A DNA stretch of 64,000 nucleotides from Planctomycetota bacterium (lineage in GTDB: Bacteria; Planctomycetota; Phycisphaerae; Phycisphaerales; SM1A02). Below are positions 16,239 through 25,197 of the stretch, in pieces. How positions within the stretch are numbered: the stretch's first letter is position 1; each line of letters starts with the position of its first letter. The stretch covers positions 1 to 64,000 of the forward strand of contig JAAERN010000100.1 of assembly GCA_024230295.1 (NCBI GenBank), given 5' to 3'. Made by a program: the position numbers and the translations under genes. Below the pieces are notes generated by a model. It was given only the letters and a program-made list of their open reading frames with translations, did no database searches and was not told where the DNA came from.

Positions 16239-16284
16239 GCGGGGCTCGGTGGCCCTTGCCACCCCTTTGGAGGTTGCCCTGACC

Positions 16285-16515
16285 ATGAAGAAAGAAACCC
16301 ATCCCGAGTACTACCCCGAGTGCAAGATCACGTATCGCGGGGAAGTCGTCATGACTGTGGGCGCCACCGTCCCGGAAATGAACGTCGAGATCTGGTCGGG
16401 CTCGCATCCCTTCTATACCGGCAAATCGTCCTTCGTGGACACCGCCGGCCGGGTCGAGAAGTTCCAGAACAAGTTCAAGGGCGACTACTTCAAGAACAAG
16501 AACAAGAAGAAGTAG
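16285..16515 (+). CDS. rpmE: Ribosomal protein bL31
   Basis: Component of the 50S subunit at the central protuberance and subunit bridge. 76 residues from ATG 16285, which follows GGAGG by 11 nt. Family signatures are [11 protein letters not shown] near the start, a ..[27 protein letters not shown] core, and a lysine-rich tail (KNKNKKK). Only one cysteine is present near residue 13, so this is the zinc-free type. Terminator hairpin at 16539-16565. Confidence 0.95.
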   Translation: MKKETHPEYYPECKITYRGEVVMTVGATVPEMNVEIWSGSHPFYTGKSSFVDTAGRVEKFQNKFKGDYFKNKNKKK

Positions 16516-16538
16516 CGACACGACTGCCAACCCTTTGG

Positions 16539-16570
16539 AGCCGTGCCCTATCACAGGGTGCGGCTTCTTT
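16539..16570 (+). terminator. Terminator of rpmE
   Basis: An 11-bp stem with two internal G-U wobbles (AGCCGTGCCCT / AGGGTGCGGCT) is followed by TCTTTA, 23 nt beyond the rpmE stop. Confidence 0.6.
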
Positions 16571-16629
16571 ATGCGCCTCAAGCGGTTCCATCCCCTCAAA
16601 AACGTGCCGACGATACCCTCAGCCCATAG

Positions 16630-17712
16630 ATGTCAGAATTGCCCGCCAACCTGATCGAGAAACTTGAAGAACTCGCCGTTCAGTTCGATGCGTGCGAGGC
16701 AGATCTGCTCTCGCCCGAAATCGTCACGGATCACAAGAAGGTTCGGGAACTCTCCATCCGCCGGGCGGCGCTTGAGCGAATCGTCAGCCCATTTCGTGCG
16801 TGGCAACAGGCTCATTCCGAGCAGGCCGAGGCCGCTGCACTGCTCACCGATGAATGCGATGAAGACATGCGAGCCATGGCCAAGGAAGAAATAGTCAAAC
16901 TCGAATCTGAAGCCGCCACGCTCGCAGAGAACATCCAGTCGAGACTCGTCCGAGCCGATGATGATGCGATCGGTTCGGTCATCCTTGAAATCCGCGCGGG
17001 TGTCGGCGGCGACGAAGCCGCGCTGTGGGCAGGTGACCTGCTTGAGATGTACCGCCGCTACGCCGAGACGCGGCGGTGGAAGGTTGAGGATCTGGAAATC
17101 TCCGCTGGCGATAAGGGAGGCGTTCGGAGTGTGACGCTCTCGGTCGGCGGGGACGCTGCCTGGTCATGTCTGGGGTATGAGGGTGGCACGCATCAAGTCA
17201 AACGAGTACCGGCGACGGAATCGCAGGGGCGGGTCCATACGTCGACGGCAACGGTCGCGGTGCTGGCCGAGCCCGAGGAGGTCGAGATCGACCTTGACCC
17301 GGGCGACGTGAAGGAAATGATCACGACGGCCACCGGACCAGGTGGGCAGAACGTCAACAAGGTCTCGACGGCCGTCCACCTCATCCATGAGCCAACCGGC
17401 ATCGAGGTCCGCATGCAGGACACCAAGAGTCAGGCCCAGAACCGGCAGAAGGCCTGGAAACTCCTCCGGGCACGACTCTTCGAGCGTCAGCGGGCCGAAC
17501 AAGAGGCCGCACGGGCCGAATCACGAGCTGCGATGATCGGAAGTGGATCCAGAGCCGAGAAAATCCGTACGTACAGGTATAAGGATGCCATCGTGGTCGA
17601 CCACCGCATTGGCCGGAACTTCCCACTGCAGCCGCTGCTGCAGGGAGGCCTCCAGCCGCTGATCGACGAACTCATTGAAATGGATACCGCCCAGCGGCTG
17701 GCCGCCTTGTAA
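16630..17712 (+). CDS. prfA: Peptide chain release factor 1
   Basis: Recognises UAA and UAG and triggers peptidyl-tRNA hydrolysis. 360 residues, standard length. The stop-codon-reading motif PAT is in KRVPATESQGRVHTS, which marks RF1 rather than RF2 (SPF). The catalytic GGQ is in TGPGGQNVNKV, and QDTKSQAQNRQKAW follows. ATG 16630 is about 65 nt after the rpmE terminator, so prfA likely has its own promoter. No prmC methyltransferase is adjacent. Confidence 0.97.
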   Translation: MSELPANLIEKLEELAVQFDACEADLLSPEIVTDHKKVRELSIRRAALERIVSPFRAWQQAHSEQAEAAALLTDECDEDMRAMAKEEIVKLESEAATLAENIQSRLVRADDDAIGSVILEIRAGVGGDEAALWAGDLLEMYRRYAETRRWKVEDLEISAGDKGGVRSVTLSVGGDAAWSCLGYEGGTHQVKRVPATESQGRVHTSTATVAVLAEPEEVEIDLDPGDVKEMITTATGPGGQNVNKVSTAVHLIHEPTGIEVRMQDTKSQAQNRQKAWKLLRARLFERQRAEQEAARAESRAAMIGSGSRAEKIRTYRYKDAIVVDHRIGRNFPLQPLLQGGLQPLIDELIEMDTAQRLAAL

Positions 17713-17776
17713 ACCACTGGACTCCCGACCCCCCTCTCGGAGTATCCTGCAGGACTGGCTTTCTCGGAGAACACGC

Positions 17777-18925
17777 ATGCAAGCCCTACGTAGCACGGCA
17801 CAACGACCCGCATTCACCCTTGTAGAGATTCTCATTGTCATCGCGCTGATTGGCGTTCTAGCAGGCATTTTGCTCGTCGCCGTTGGTGGTGCTACGGACG
17901 CAGCCAAGAGAGCTCGGACCAAGGGGACTATGGAATCGCTCTCGGCAGCCATTGACGCATTTGTACTGGAGCACGGCAACCAGCCCAGCATTGTTCCGAT
18001 GCACGTGCTCCACGAATCGCACTTGTCTCAAGGGGCGTGGCTCACAAACACCCAGAATATTCTTCTAGCCCTGCTCGGAGGTTCTCGTGTCAGCCTCCTC
18101 GACGAAGCCGGTGATCCACGCGATCCCACCGCCGAGGCCGAGTATCAACGATACCTTGCCGATGCAATCGCCAATGATGACAATGCCTGGTTCGAGTTCA
18201 CACTCGAGGACCCGCGGTATCCGCTCCAGTATCAGGTCATCATTCGGCCCCGCCAAATCGGCAGAGGACCGTGGATCGATGGGCAGCAGTTTCCTCCTTA
18301 CCTCTCGCCAAAGGATCACGAGCTTCGAGAGCGGTGGGCCGGCGATTATCAAAGCCAAACTCCCGACGGCCCCAACAACATTGCCGTCACAGAGGGATTC
18401 ACCGCGTTGCCCGACCTGATCGATGCATGGGGACAGCCGATTCTCGTGTTCCAAAAAAGCCGTTCAACCGGCCCAATCGTTCCCATCGACAACGACTCGC
18501 TACCGCAATTCTGGCCAAGTGGGATTGATCGGTATCTGGGCGCGACACGGCTCGGCCAGTTGGGCGAGGTTCAACTCACGAAGCCTGCCGACGACCCGCT
18601 GGGGAGTCGCATTGGCATGAATGCGGCCAACGCCGACGAACGGCAGTACTGGCTCTATTTGCTTCTTTCTCATCCGACCATGAGGTGGGACTACGGTGCA
18701 AACGGAAACTATGCATACTCCGGCACAGCCCGAGCTGGATATGCCATGCTCTCCGCTGGCCCGGACGGCATATTCCTTGCACGACGAGACGGACCAATCG
18801 ATGAGAACACCGGCGCTCCAATCGCACCCGGCGATTATCCCGCAGGTGCTGGTGACGCCGCGTACGAGAATGATCATCAACGCCTCAAGGAGTTCGATGA
18901 CGTGGTCATGTACGGCGGCTCCTGA
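17777..18925 (+). CDS. Large pseudopilin-like protein with prepilin-type N-terminus
   Basis: 382-residue protein beginning with a type IV prepilin leader (MQALRSTAQRPA) cut before FTLVEILIV; the residue before the cut is Ala, not the usual Gly. A 20-residue hydrophobic helix follows (ILIVIALIGVLAGILLVAVG). The large extracellular part has no cysteines and contains a DAWGQPILVF motif typical of type II secretion major-pseudopilin-like proteins, and YAMLSAGPDGIF. Planctomycetes carry many such DUF1559-like or GspG-like proteins; this one looks closer to the GspG type. ATG 17777 has GGAGA 6 nt upstream. A TATCCT at 17743 may be its -10 box. A bidirectional terminator follows. Confidence 0.8.
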   Translation: MQALRSTAQRPAFTLVEILIVIALIGVLAGILLVAVGGATDAAKRARTKGTMESLSAAIDAFVLEHGNQPSIVPMHVLHESHLSQGAWLTNTQNILLALLGGSRVSLLDEAGDPRDPTAEAEYQRYLADAIANDDNAWFEFTLEDPRYPLQYQVIIRPRQIGRGPWIDGQQFPPYLSPKDHELRERWAGDYQSQTPDGPNNIAVTEGFTALPDLIDAWGQPILVFQKSRSTGPIVPIDNDSLPQFWPSGIDRYLGATRLGQLGEVQLTKPADDPLGSRIGMNAANADERQYWLYLLLSHPTMRWDYGANGNYAYSGTARAGYAMLSAGPDGIFLARRDGPIDENTGAPIAPGDYPAGAGDAAYENDHQRLKEFDDVVMYGGS

Positions 18926-18953
18926 GACTGGCCTCGACCCTGCTCAAAAGAGA

Positions 18954-18985
18954 ACACAGGCCGCGATTTGTATCGCGGCCTGTGT
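18954..18985. terminator. Bidirectional terminator between the pseudopilin gene and cysC
   Basis: A perfect 13-bp stem ACACAGGCCGCGA / TCGCGGCCTGTGT with a 6-nt loop. CTTTCT follows on the plus strand and TCTCTTTT on the minus strand, so it can serve both convergent genes. Confidence 0.85.
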
Positions 18986-19022
18986 CTTTCTACGCAGTTA
19001 GGAGTGAACGAGCAGTCGCTGC

Positions 19023-19637
19023 TCAGTCAAGGAGGCCGTTGGCCTGAATCCCTTCAAGCACCATTGCGACTGATTCCTCAAGGCTCTTCTCGCCGGTGGG
19101 AACAAGCATCTCGGGATTTTCCGGTGCTTCGTACGGATCGTCGATGCCAGTAAAGCCCTTGATTTCGCCCGCACGTGCCTTCTTGTAGAGACCCTTGGGG
19201 TCACGCTCTTCGGCGATCTCCAGCGGCACCTCAACGTAGCACTCAGCAAACGGCAGGCCCGCTTCCTTGTGCAGCGCCCGAACAGCATCGCGATCAGCGG
19301 CATAGGGGCTGATGAATGATGCGAGCGTCACGACACCGGCGTCGGCAAAGAGTTTGCACACTTCACCGATGCGGCGAATGTTCTCGGCGCGATCCTCTGC
19401 AGAGAAACCGAGATTCTTGTTGAGCCCGAAGCGGATGTTGTCACCGTCGAGGCGGTACACCGGACGACCCTGCTGGCAGAGAACCTGCTCGACTGCAACA
19501 GCAATCGTGCTCTTACCGCTCGCAGAGAGGCCGGTGAGCCAGATGGTCCCACCAGTCTGCTTCATGCATCCCTTACGCTCGTCACGCGTCACGTTTCCGT
19601 CGTGCCAGTGAACATTTGTTGCGACCTGCTGAGCCAT
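19023..19637 (-). CDS. cysC: Adenylylsulfate kinase
   Basis: Phosphorylates APS to PAPS, the donor for sulfotransferases and for some assimilatory reductases. 204 residues. Walker [10 protein letters not shown] lies near residues 36-44, followed by [18 protein letters not shown] (the APS-binding DGDNxR motif) and [11 protein letters not shown]. The N-terminal ~30 residues ([14 protein letters not shown]) are also family-typical. GGAG 10 nt before ATG 19637. It lies 42 nt after sat and is surely co-transcribed. PAPS made here could feed the sulfotransferase encoded at 33.1 kb. Confidence 0.96.
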   Translation of the reverse strand: MAQQVATNVHWHDGNVTRDERKGCMKQTGGTIWLTGLSASGKSTIAVAVEQVLCQQGRPVYRLDGDNIRFGLNKNLGFSAEDRAENIRRIGEVCKLFADAGVVTLASFISPYAADRDAVRALHKEAGLPFAECYVEVPLEIAEERDPKGLYKKARAGEIKGFTGIDDPYEAPENPEMLVPTGEKSLEESVAMVLEGIQANGLLD

Positions 19638-19679
19638 CGTGCTATTTCTCCAAATCGTTGACTAGGAAGTACAGAGCGG

Positions 19680-20873
19680 TCAGTTGGCGACAGGTGTCGC
19701 GGCCGTTGCCCACTCGATGAGAACGTCGGCCACCTCCGGACGACTGAACTCGGCCGGGGGACGCTGCCCCTCGGCAAGAAGCTCACGGACTTTCGTTCCA
19801 CTCAGGAACACCTGGTCGCCCTTGATCTTCGGGAAAGTCTTCGCCGACACCATGCCCTGCGCCTTGTGGCTCCAAGCGGCATGCTCGAACTTCAGCGGAA
19901 TCACGTTCAGATCGCCCTCATTGAGATCATTGAAAATCTCTTGAGCATCGTATGTGCCGTAGTAGTCGCCGACACCGGCATGGTCTCGACCAACGATGAA
20001 GTGGGAAACGCCGTAGTTCTGCCGCACCAGTGCGTGCAGGACCGCTTCGCGAGGTCCCGCGTACCGCATTGCTGCGGGCATGACGCTGAGCATCGTGTAC
20101 TCGGGAACGAAGTAGTTCTCGATGATGGTCTCGTAGCACTTCATTCGGATGTCGGCAGGAATGTCACCCGGCTTCGTTTCGCCGACGAGTGGATGAATAA
20201 GAAGCCCGTCACAAATCTCCGTAGCGCACTTGCACAGGTACTCGTGGGCGCGGTGAATCGGATTCCGAGTCTGGAATGCTGCCACGGTCGACCAGCCCTT
20301 CGCTTCAAACGCGGCGCGAGTCTCAGCAGGCTTCAGTCGATACTCAGTGAACTGTTCGCCTGGCTCATGCTCGGGTGTCACGGTGATGACATGGATGTCG
20401 CCGGCAACAAGCCAGTCGCCCTCGTCCATTACCGCGCGAACGCCCGGATGGGCATCGTCGGTCGTGCGGAAGACACCGGACATCTCGATGTCGCGGTTGT
20501 GAGCGTATATCTCCGATACATCCATCACGGCGAGGAGCGTGCCGTCGGCGTGATAGAGCGCCGCTCGACCGCCTTCGCCCAGTGTCGCCTTCACATCGTC
20601 GTTGACGGCGAGTACCACGGGAATTGGGAAGATGGTCCCGTTCGACAGCCGCATGTCATTGCAGATCGACTCGAAGTCGGCCTTGCCAACAAAGCCAGTC
20701 AGAGGACTAAAGGCGCCGATGGCGATCATCTCGAGGTCGCAAGCCTGCTTCGACGAAAGCTCGATCTGAGGCAGCCCGGCGGCCTCCTCACGAAGCGTTG
20801 CGGCGTCGGCCTCAGAGACAATTCGATTGACGAGTGTCCCGCCATGCGGGGGAACCAGCGAACATGCAGACAT
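19680..20873 (-). CDS. sat: Sulfate adenylyltransferase (ATP sulfurylase)
   Basis: Activates sulfate with ATP to APS. 397 residues from ATG 20873 (GGAGA 7 nt upstream); the frame runs further to 20948 without family match. Signatures are FSPLTGFVGKADFESI in the PUA-like N-domain, the catalytic FQTRNPIHRAHE with its HxxH, VGRDHAGVGDYYGTYDAQ, and the C-terminal ISGT-equivalent LSGTKVRELLAEG. This is the monomeric Sat type, not CysDN. Upstream gene of the sat-cysC operon. Confidence 0.96.
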   Translation of the reverse strand: MSACSLVPPHGGTLVNRIVSEADAATLREEAAGLPQIELSSKQACDLEMIAIGAFSPLTGFVGKADFESICNDMRLSNGTIFPIPVVLAVNDDVKATLGEGGRAALYHADGTLLAVMDVSEIYAHNRDIEMSGVFRTTDDAHPGVRAVMDEGDWLVAGDIHVITVTPEHEPGEQFTEYRLKPAETRAAFEAKGWSTVAAFQTRNPIHRAHEYLCKCATEICDGLLIHPLVGETKPGDIPADIRMKCYETIIENYFVPEYTMLSVMPAAMRYAGPREAVLHALVRQNYGVSHFIVGRDHAGVGDYYGTYDAQEIFNDLNEGDLNVIPLKFEHAAWSHKAQGMVSAKTFPKIKGDQVFLSGTKVRELLAEGQRPPAEFSRPEVADVLIEWATAATPVAN

Positions 20874-20998
20874 GGTGATCTCTCCAGAATCGGGGGAAAC
20901 AACGGAATCAGGGGGGAAACGTCCGATCGTAGAAAGACCTCGCCACATATGGGACGTCGGCAGGCCATAAAGCCTAAAAATTGGTCATATCGTGGCGT

Positions 20999-21958
20999 TC
21001 AGTCCTGACCCGGGCCGCGGCTGCCCTCCCCGCGGCCGCCGGACGAACCGGTAAACCGTCCATCACCCTGACGAGCATTCCGCCCTCTCTTGGGCCGACG
21101 CAACTCAGCGATTGCGGCCTGGTCTCCCAGAATGGCTCGCATCTCTTCCTGCTGCTCGGCCGTCAGGGCATCCCACAACTTCTCCTGCGCTTCGGCAAAC
21201 TTCTGCCGCAACTCCTTCACTTTGGCTCGCTTCATTTGGCGGGCCGCTTCCTGCTCACGCGAGTTGAGATTTGCCTGATCGCGATCGCGGCCGTCAGTGT
21301 CGCCGTCTCCACCCTGCCGACGATCTCGTCTTGGCCGCTGGCGGCGAAGGGACTCGACCGCGCGTTCGGCTTCGTCTCGCTGCGCATCGGTGAGATCAAG
21401 CGACAGATAGATGAGGCCCCACATCCTCATATCCACATCACCGCCGCCCTGCATTGCTGAGGCAACGAGTTGTTCCTTCGTTGTTCCTCCGGCGATCCAG
21501 TCACGAACACGTTCGATTTCCATCTTGCTCAGCGGCTCACCCTTGGAAGGCATGATGTCCTCATGTCCCTTGGGAAGCATGATCCGCTCAAGCAGAATGC
21601 TTTCATCGGGCTTGCCTGGAATAACAACCCAGTCCTGCGAATCACCCATAAAGAGAGCGTCAATGGGAAAAAGTCGAACGCCGCCTTTCTGCTTCTCTGG
21701 GCCGTGGCACGAGCCACAACGCTGCTGCAACATGCTCTGCAATCCCGAATTGCCCCGCGGACCTGAAAGACCACCGCCCATTATCCGGCCACCCGATGGC
21801 GCCTCCTCACTGTCAACATCCGGTCCACTGAGCGGTGCAGTTTCCGATGCCTCTCCCCCGGACTGCCGAGCTACGTCCTCTGGATTGGTCGGATCCCACG
21901 GCGGGGCTGTAACAAGAGCCAGAATGGAGAGAACCACTGGTGTAAGCATCAGTGTCAT
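20999..21958 (-). CDS. Planctomycete-type cytochrome c-domain protein, exported
   Basis: 319 residues with a short signal peptide (MTLMLTPVVLSILALVTA). A PSC_Cyt1-type domain (~70-160) contains the heme-binding RCGSCHGPEKQKGGVRL (CxxCH) and a distal methionine in HEDIMPSKGEPLS. The C-terminal third is a highly charged Arg/Asp/Gln-rich helical region (ESLRRQRPRRDRRQGG; a predicted coiled coil at ~235-290), then a Gly/Arg tail. In planctomycetes these domains usually precede DUF1553/DUF1549 proteins; none is present here. GGGAG 8 nt before the ATG. 125 nt upstream of sat. Confidence 0.85.
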   Translation of the reverse strand: MTLMLTPVVLSILALVTAPPWDPTNPEDVARQSGGEASETAPLSGPDVDSEEAPSGGRIMGGGLSGPRGNSGLQSMLQQRCGSCHGPEKQKGGVRLFPIDALFMGDSQDWVVIPGKPDESILLERIMLPKGHEDIMPSKGEPLSKMEIERVRDWIAGGTTKEQLVASAMQGGGDVDMRMWGLIYLSLDLTDAQRDEAERAVESLRRQRPRRDRRQGGDGDTDGRDRDQANLNSREQEAARQMKRAKVKELRQKFAEAQEKLWDALTAEQQEEMRAILGDQAAIAELRRPKRGRNARQGDGRFTGSSGGRGEGSRGPGQD

Positions 21959-22080
21959 GTGACGTGCTCCCTGAGAGTGAGTTTCGACTTTCGCCAGATC
22001 TTTCTTGCGTGCTCGATACCATCTTACGACTCGGCCCCCCTTTCCATCCCCAGACCTCGACCGGAGCCCCCATTGTGCCT

Positions 22081-23139
22081 ATGACAGAAGCAACGGTTTT
22101 GGATGCACTCTCTCAAGTCATCGACCCCGATCTGAAGCGGGATCTCGTCACACTCGGAATGATTCGCTCGGCCAAGGTTGAGGGCGAAACCGTTCGAGTT
22201 GTCATCGAGTTGACCACTCCAACCTACCCCATGAAAGATCAGATCTTGGCCGATTCAGTTGCCGCCATTGAGGCAGCTGGCGCGAAAGCCGGATGCGTCC
22301 ATATCGAGTTCAGCACCTCTTCGGCCGCCACCGACCGCCCTGTGCTGCCAGGCGTGAAACATGTCATCGCCGTAGGCGCAGGCAAGGGCGGTGTTGGCAA
22401 GTCGACGATCGCGACCCTCTTGACACTCGGGCTCTCACGTGCCGGAGCACGCTGCGGACTCCTCGACGGTGACATCTACGGACCCTCGCTCGGCACCATG
22501 CTCGGGCTTGATGATCTGGAAGTGATGGCAAAGGGAGAGATGCTGATCCCCTTTGATGTGCACGGCATCAAAGCCATGACGATCGGCAAACTGGTCGATC
22601 CAGAGAAGCCCATGATCTGGCGCGGTCCAATGGCTCACAAGGCGTTTTCGCAGTTGCTGCTCCAGACTGAGTGGGGCGAACTCGATTACCTGATCGTGGA
22701 CCTTCCACCGGGAACCGGAGACGTGCCACTGTCTCTTTCTCAGGCCCTGCCTCTCTCTGGCGCCGTCATAGTCTGCACTCCACAACGTGTCGCTCAAGAC
22801 GATGCGCGACGCGCGGTACGAATGTTTGGCGAACTCGGTGTACCAGCTGTTGGACTCGTCGAGAACATGAGTTGGTTCGTCACGGATGACGGCGTTGAGT
22901 ATGACCTCTTCGGACGTGGCGGAGCCGAGCAGATGGCATCGGAGATGGAACTTCCATTTCTCGGACCGCTACCCCTGCACGTGAGCATGCGTAAGAACGC
23001 CGACGCCGGCACACCGCTTGGCAACTTCGAGATTAGCGACGATATCACCGCCGCAATCGATCATCTTGCTAGCGAACTAGCCCGACGCGTTTCGATTCAG
23101 GAAGCAAGCGCAGTGGCGCCATCTATCAGCGTCAGCTGA
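22081..23139 (+). CDS. Mrp/NBP35-family Fe-S cluster carrier ATPase
   Basis: P-loop ATPase that carries and delivers Fe-S clusters. 352 residues. An N-terminal MIP18/DUF59-like domain (~1-85) includes VIDPDLKRDLVTLGMI. The deviant Walker A GKGGVGKST follows at ~105, then LLDGDIYGPSLGTMLG and LIVDLPPGTGD. The usual cluster-binding CxxC after ENMS is absent: the text reads ENMSWFVTDDGVEYDLFG. Some Mrp proteins naturally lack CxxC, so function may persist in altered form. The frame is open upstream to 21952; ATG 22081 fits the family start but has no clear ribosome site. Confidence 0.88.
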   Translation: MTEATVLDALSQVIDPDLKRDLVTLGMIRSAKVEGETVRVVIELTTPTYPMKDQILADSVAAIEAAGAKAGCVHIEFSTSSAATDRPVLPGVKHVIAVGAGKGGVGKSTIATLLTLGLSRAGARCGLLDGDIYGPSLGTMLGLDDLEVMAKGEMLIPFDVHGIKAMTIGKLVDPEKPMIWRGPMAHKAFSQLLLQTEWGELDYLIVDLPPGTGDVPLSLSQALPLSGAVIVCTPQRVAQDDARRAVRMFGELGVPAVGLVENMSWFVTDDGVEYDLFGRGGAEQMASEMELPFLGPLPLHVSMRKNADAGTPLGNFEISDDITAAIDHLASELARRVSIQEASAVAPSISVS

Positions 23140-23149
23140 CGTCTCCGGC

Positions 23150-24559
23150 TCACCCAAACATCATCATGAGCGTCGTCATCACGATGCCGTTTGACATGCC
23201 ATGCATCACCATCGGCGCGACAAGGCTTCCTCGCCATTCTCGCGCAATCGCAAATGCCACCGCCATCGCGGACAGCACCGGAACAGCCAACATGCCCTGC
23301 GGATGAATCAGTGCAAACACCAGCGACGTCACTGCCGCGGCAATCACCACGGATCCCCATCTTGGAAAGCGGCCGGCCGAAGTTCGAACTTGGCGGTACA
23401 ACACACCACGAAACATGGTCTCCTCCACAATAGGCGCGGCGATACTGGCGAGCACCAGCACTTGCAGTCGCACGATCCAGCCACCACCGGCAACCTCGCC
23501 CACGATGGGATGAGCGGCCGCCCCTGCCCCCTCTTCCGGCGCAGACAAGAAGATCAGCAACAACGTAATGAGCAGCCCGATCGCCACGATCGGAATCGCC
23601 ATCGCGTATCCGATGACTCCACAACCCACTTCTCTGACCAATCCTGCCCCCTGGGTCCAGCCGATGTCTGCCTTCACATCCTGCCACGAAACGCCCCGAA
23701 GCACTGGCCACGCCAACGCAAACAGGCTCAAGAAGAATGCGACGAGCGTTGGTGTCATGCGCCAGTCCGATGAAGACGACATCCCGGGAATCATGCTGAA
23801 CGCAAGGAGCACTTGGAAGAGAATGATCCATATCGCAAAGGTCTCGGCGTACACGCCATCCCAAGAGTGTGCAGGCGCCATCGTCCGAGGTAGCTGCCGC
23901 TGCACTGCCCGCACGATGTACAGAACTAACAGCACAAGACCAACCAATCCGACAACGCCCAGTGCGATGATCGCTACCATCACCATGCTAGCCATGAGCA
24001 CAGACTGCTCCACAACTGGCTTCAACCGATCAACTCGATCGTCACTGGCAGCATCAACGGCGACCTGCCCAAACCATCCAAGACGTTCCTCCATATCGAG
24101 GGCAACGCCTTCGCTGGCACTTCCCGCGAAGAGTCGATCCAGCCCATCAATCTCAGCAGATTGGCTCTCACTGAGGAGCAATTCCATCTCTGATATCTGC
24201 CCTTGCAGATCGGCGAGCCACTCGCGGCCAGCCTCAGGTCCACCGATCGCGGCAGCGATCGCAGCGAGGCGAATTCGGCGATTGGGATCCGGGGAACGAT
24301 TGATCTGCTCCAGTACCTGGCCCCCAGTGCCGGGCGCCATAGCCTCTTGGGCGATCACAAACCGCGATTCCATCTCTAGCGTTGCATCGTCTACTGACGA
24401 AACCGGTCCGTCGCCGGTAGCTCCTTCGTCCCCCCCCCCAAGCATCACCATAAGAACCAGCACCAGAATCACCCCCCAAGCAACTGCCTGGAAGGTACGC
24501 TTCGGGCCGCCTCTTGGTCTCGGCGTGGGCATAGAAGCCCCATACGTCGGGTCTGTCAT
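23150..24559 (-). CDS. CPBP-family intramembrane metalloprotease
   Basis: 469-residue membrane protein. After one N-terminal hydrophobic helix (~26-42) there is a ~150-residue soluble helical domain, then about eight membrane helices. The CPBP/Abi catalytic motifs are in order: EETMFRGVLYRQ (EExxxR), FALIHPQG (FxxxH) and VMHGMSNGIVM (HxxxN). This identifies a type II CAAX-like protease or bacteriocin-self-immunity relative. The open frame extends to 24763; ATG 24559 is preferred because the upstream part runs into the rplM promoter. It is convergent with mrp, with a gap of only 10 nt between the two stops. Confidence 0.85.
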   Translation of the reverse strand: MTDPTYGASMPTPRPRGGPKRTFQAVAWGVILVLVLMVMLGGGDEGATGDGPVSSVDDATLEMESRFVIAQEAMAPGTGGQVLEQINRSPDPNRRIRLAAIAAAIGGPEAGREWLADLQGQISEMELLLSESQSAEIDGLDRLFAGSASEGVALDMEERLGWFGQVAVDAASDDRVDRLKPVVEQSVLMASMVMVAIIALGVVGLVGLVLLVLYIVRAVQRQLPRTMAPAHSWDGVYAETFAIWIILFQVLLAFSMIPGMSSSSDWRMTPTLVAFFLSLFALAWPVLRGVSWQDVKADIGWTQGAGLVREVGCGVIGYAMAIPIVAIGLLITLLLIFLSAPEEGAGAAAHPIVGEVAGGGWIVRLQVLVLASIAAPIVEETMFRGVLYRQVRTSAGRFPRWGSVVIAAAVTSLVFALIHPQGMLAVPVLSAMAVAFAIAREWRGSLVAPMVMHGMSNGIVMTTLMMMFG

Positions 24560-24629
24560 GGAGGCCAGCGTAGCAGGCACTCCATCCCCATTGTTGGCCC
24601 TCTGAAGCCACTCTGGCCCTTGGCTGCCC

Positions 24630-24657
24630 TTGACACCACAGCCGGGTGCGGTATCCT
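24630..24657 (+). promoter_or_regulatory. Sigma-70 promoter of rplM-rpsI
   Basis: TTGACA (24630-24635) and TATCCT (24652-24657) with a 16-nt spacer, the same arrangement as upstream of rpmE. The leader from about 24664 to the rplM ATG is about 75 nt and structured. Confidence 0.65.
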
Positions 24658-24667
24658 CCTCGGTTCG

Positions 24668-24719
24668 CTGCGGCCCGCCGCAGTTTCGTTGTTCTCGTGG
24701 GGTCCCAAAGACCCCCACG
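24668..24719 (+). promoter_or_regulatory. Structured rplM leader: two consecutive hairpins
   Basis: Hairpin 1 is CTGCGG-CCCG-CCGCAG (24668-24683). Hairpin 2 is CGTGGGGTC / GACCCCCACG (24696-24719) with one bulged base, ending 18 nt before the ATG. Ribosomal-protein mRNAs often carry autoregulatory leaders; whether this one binds L13 is inference. Confidence 0.45.
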
Positions 24720-24737
24720 GCACTGGAGACGCTCGAC

Positions 24738-25172
24738 ATGCCCCGCCAAACAACCTTCCTCAAGTCTGGAGACGTTGACGCTCAGTGGCGTCATGTCGAT
24801 GCCGATGGGCAAGTGCTTGGACGCATGGCAGTCGAGATTGCTCGAACGCTGATGGGGAAGCATCGTCCAGACTGGACGCCCCACGTAGACTGCGGCGACT
24901 ACGTCGTCGTCACGAACGCTGAAAAGATCGTGCTCACTGGCCGCAAGGCTGAGCAACGTATGGTGAAGTCCTACTCCGGTTATCCGGGCGGACTCCGCCT
25001 TCGCAGTGTCGGCAGCGTCATGGAAAAACACCCCGAACGAGTGGTCGAACAGGCTGTTCGTCGCATGCTCCCTAAGACCCGACTGGGTCGCCAGATGTTC
25101 AAGAAACTCAAGGTCTATGCCGGTAGCGAACATCCGCACACCGCACAGGCCCCGACGCCGCTCGCCGGCTGA
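24738..25172 (+). CDS. rplM: Ribosomal protein uL13
   Basis: 50S assembly protein. 144 residues from ATG 24738 with GGAGA 8 nt upstream. Signatures are WRHVDADGQVLGRMAVEIAR, LMGKHRPDWTPHVDCGDYVV (a family-specific block), VTNAEKIVLTGRK, and VVEQAVRRMLPKTRLGRQMF near the C-terminus. Followed by rpsI after 25 nt, the universal L13-S9 pair. Confidence 0.97.
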   Translation: MPRQTTFLKSGDVDAQWRHVDADGQVLGRMAVEIARTLMGKHRPDWTPHVDCGDYVVVTNAEKIVLTGRKAEQRMVKSYSGYPGGLRLRSVGSVMEKHPERVVEQAVRRMLPKTRLGRQMFKKLKVYAGSEHPHTAQAPTPLAG

Positions 25173-25197
25173 TGCACCCCAACGAGATTCGAATCAG

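Noticed and set aside
20874-20998. SAM or other sulfur-related riboswitch before sat
   Set aside because: No recognisable conserved core or terminator/antiterminator pair in the 125-nt gap.
19866-21008. 380-codon plus-strand reading frame
   Set aside because: Antisense to sat, whose motifs are unambiguous; such long shadows are expected at high GC.
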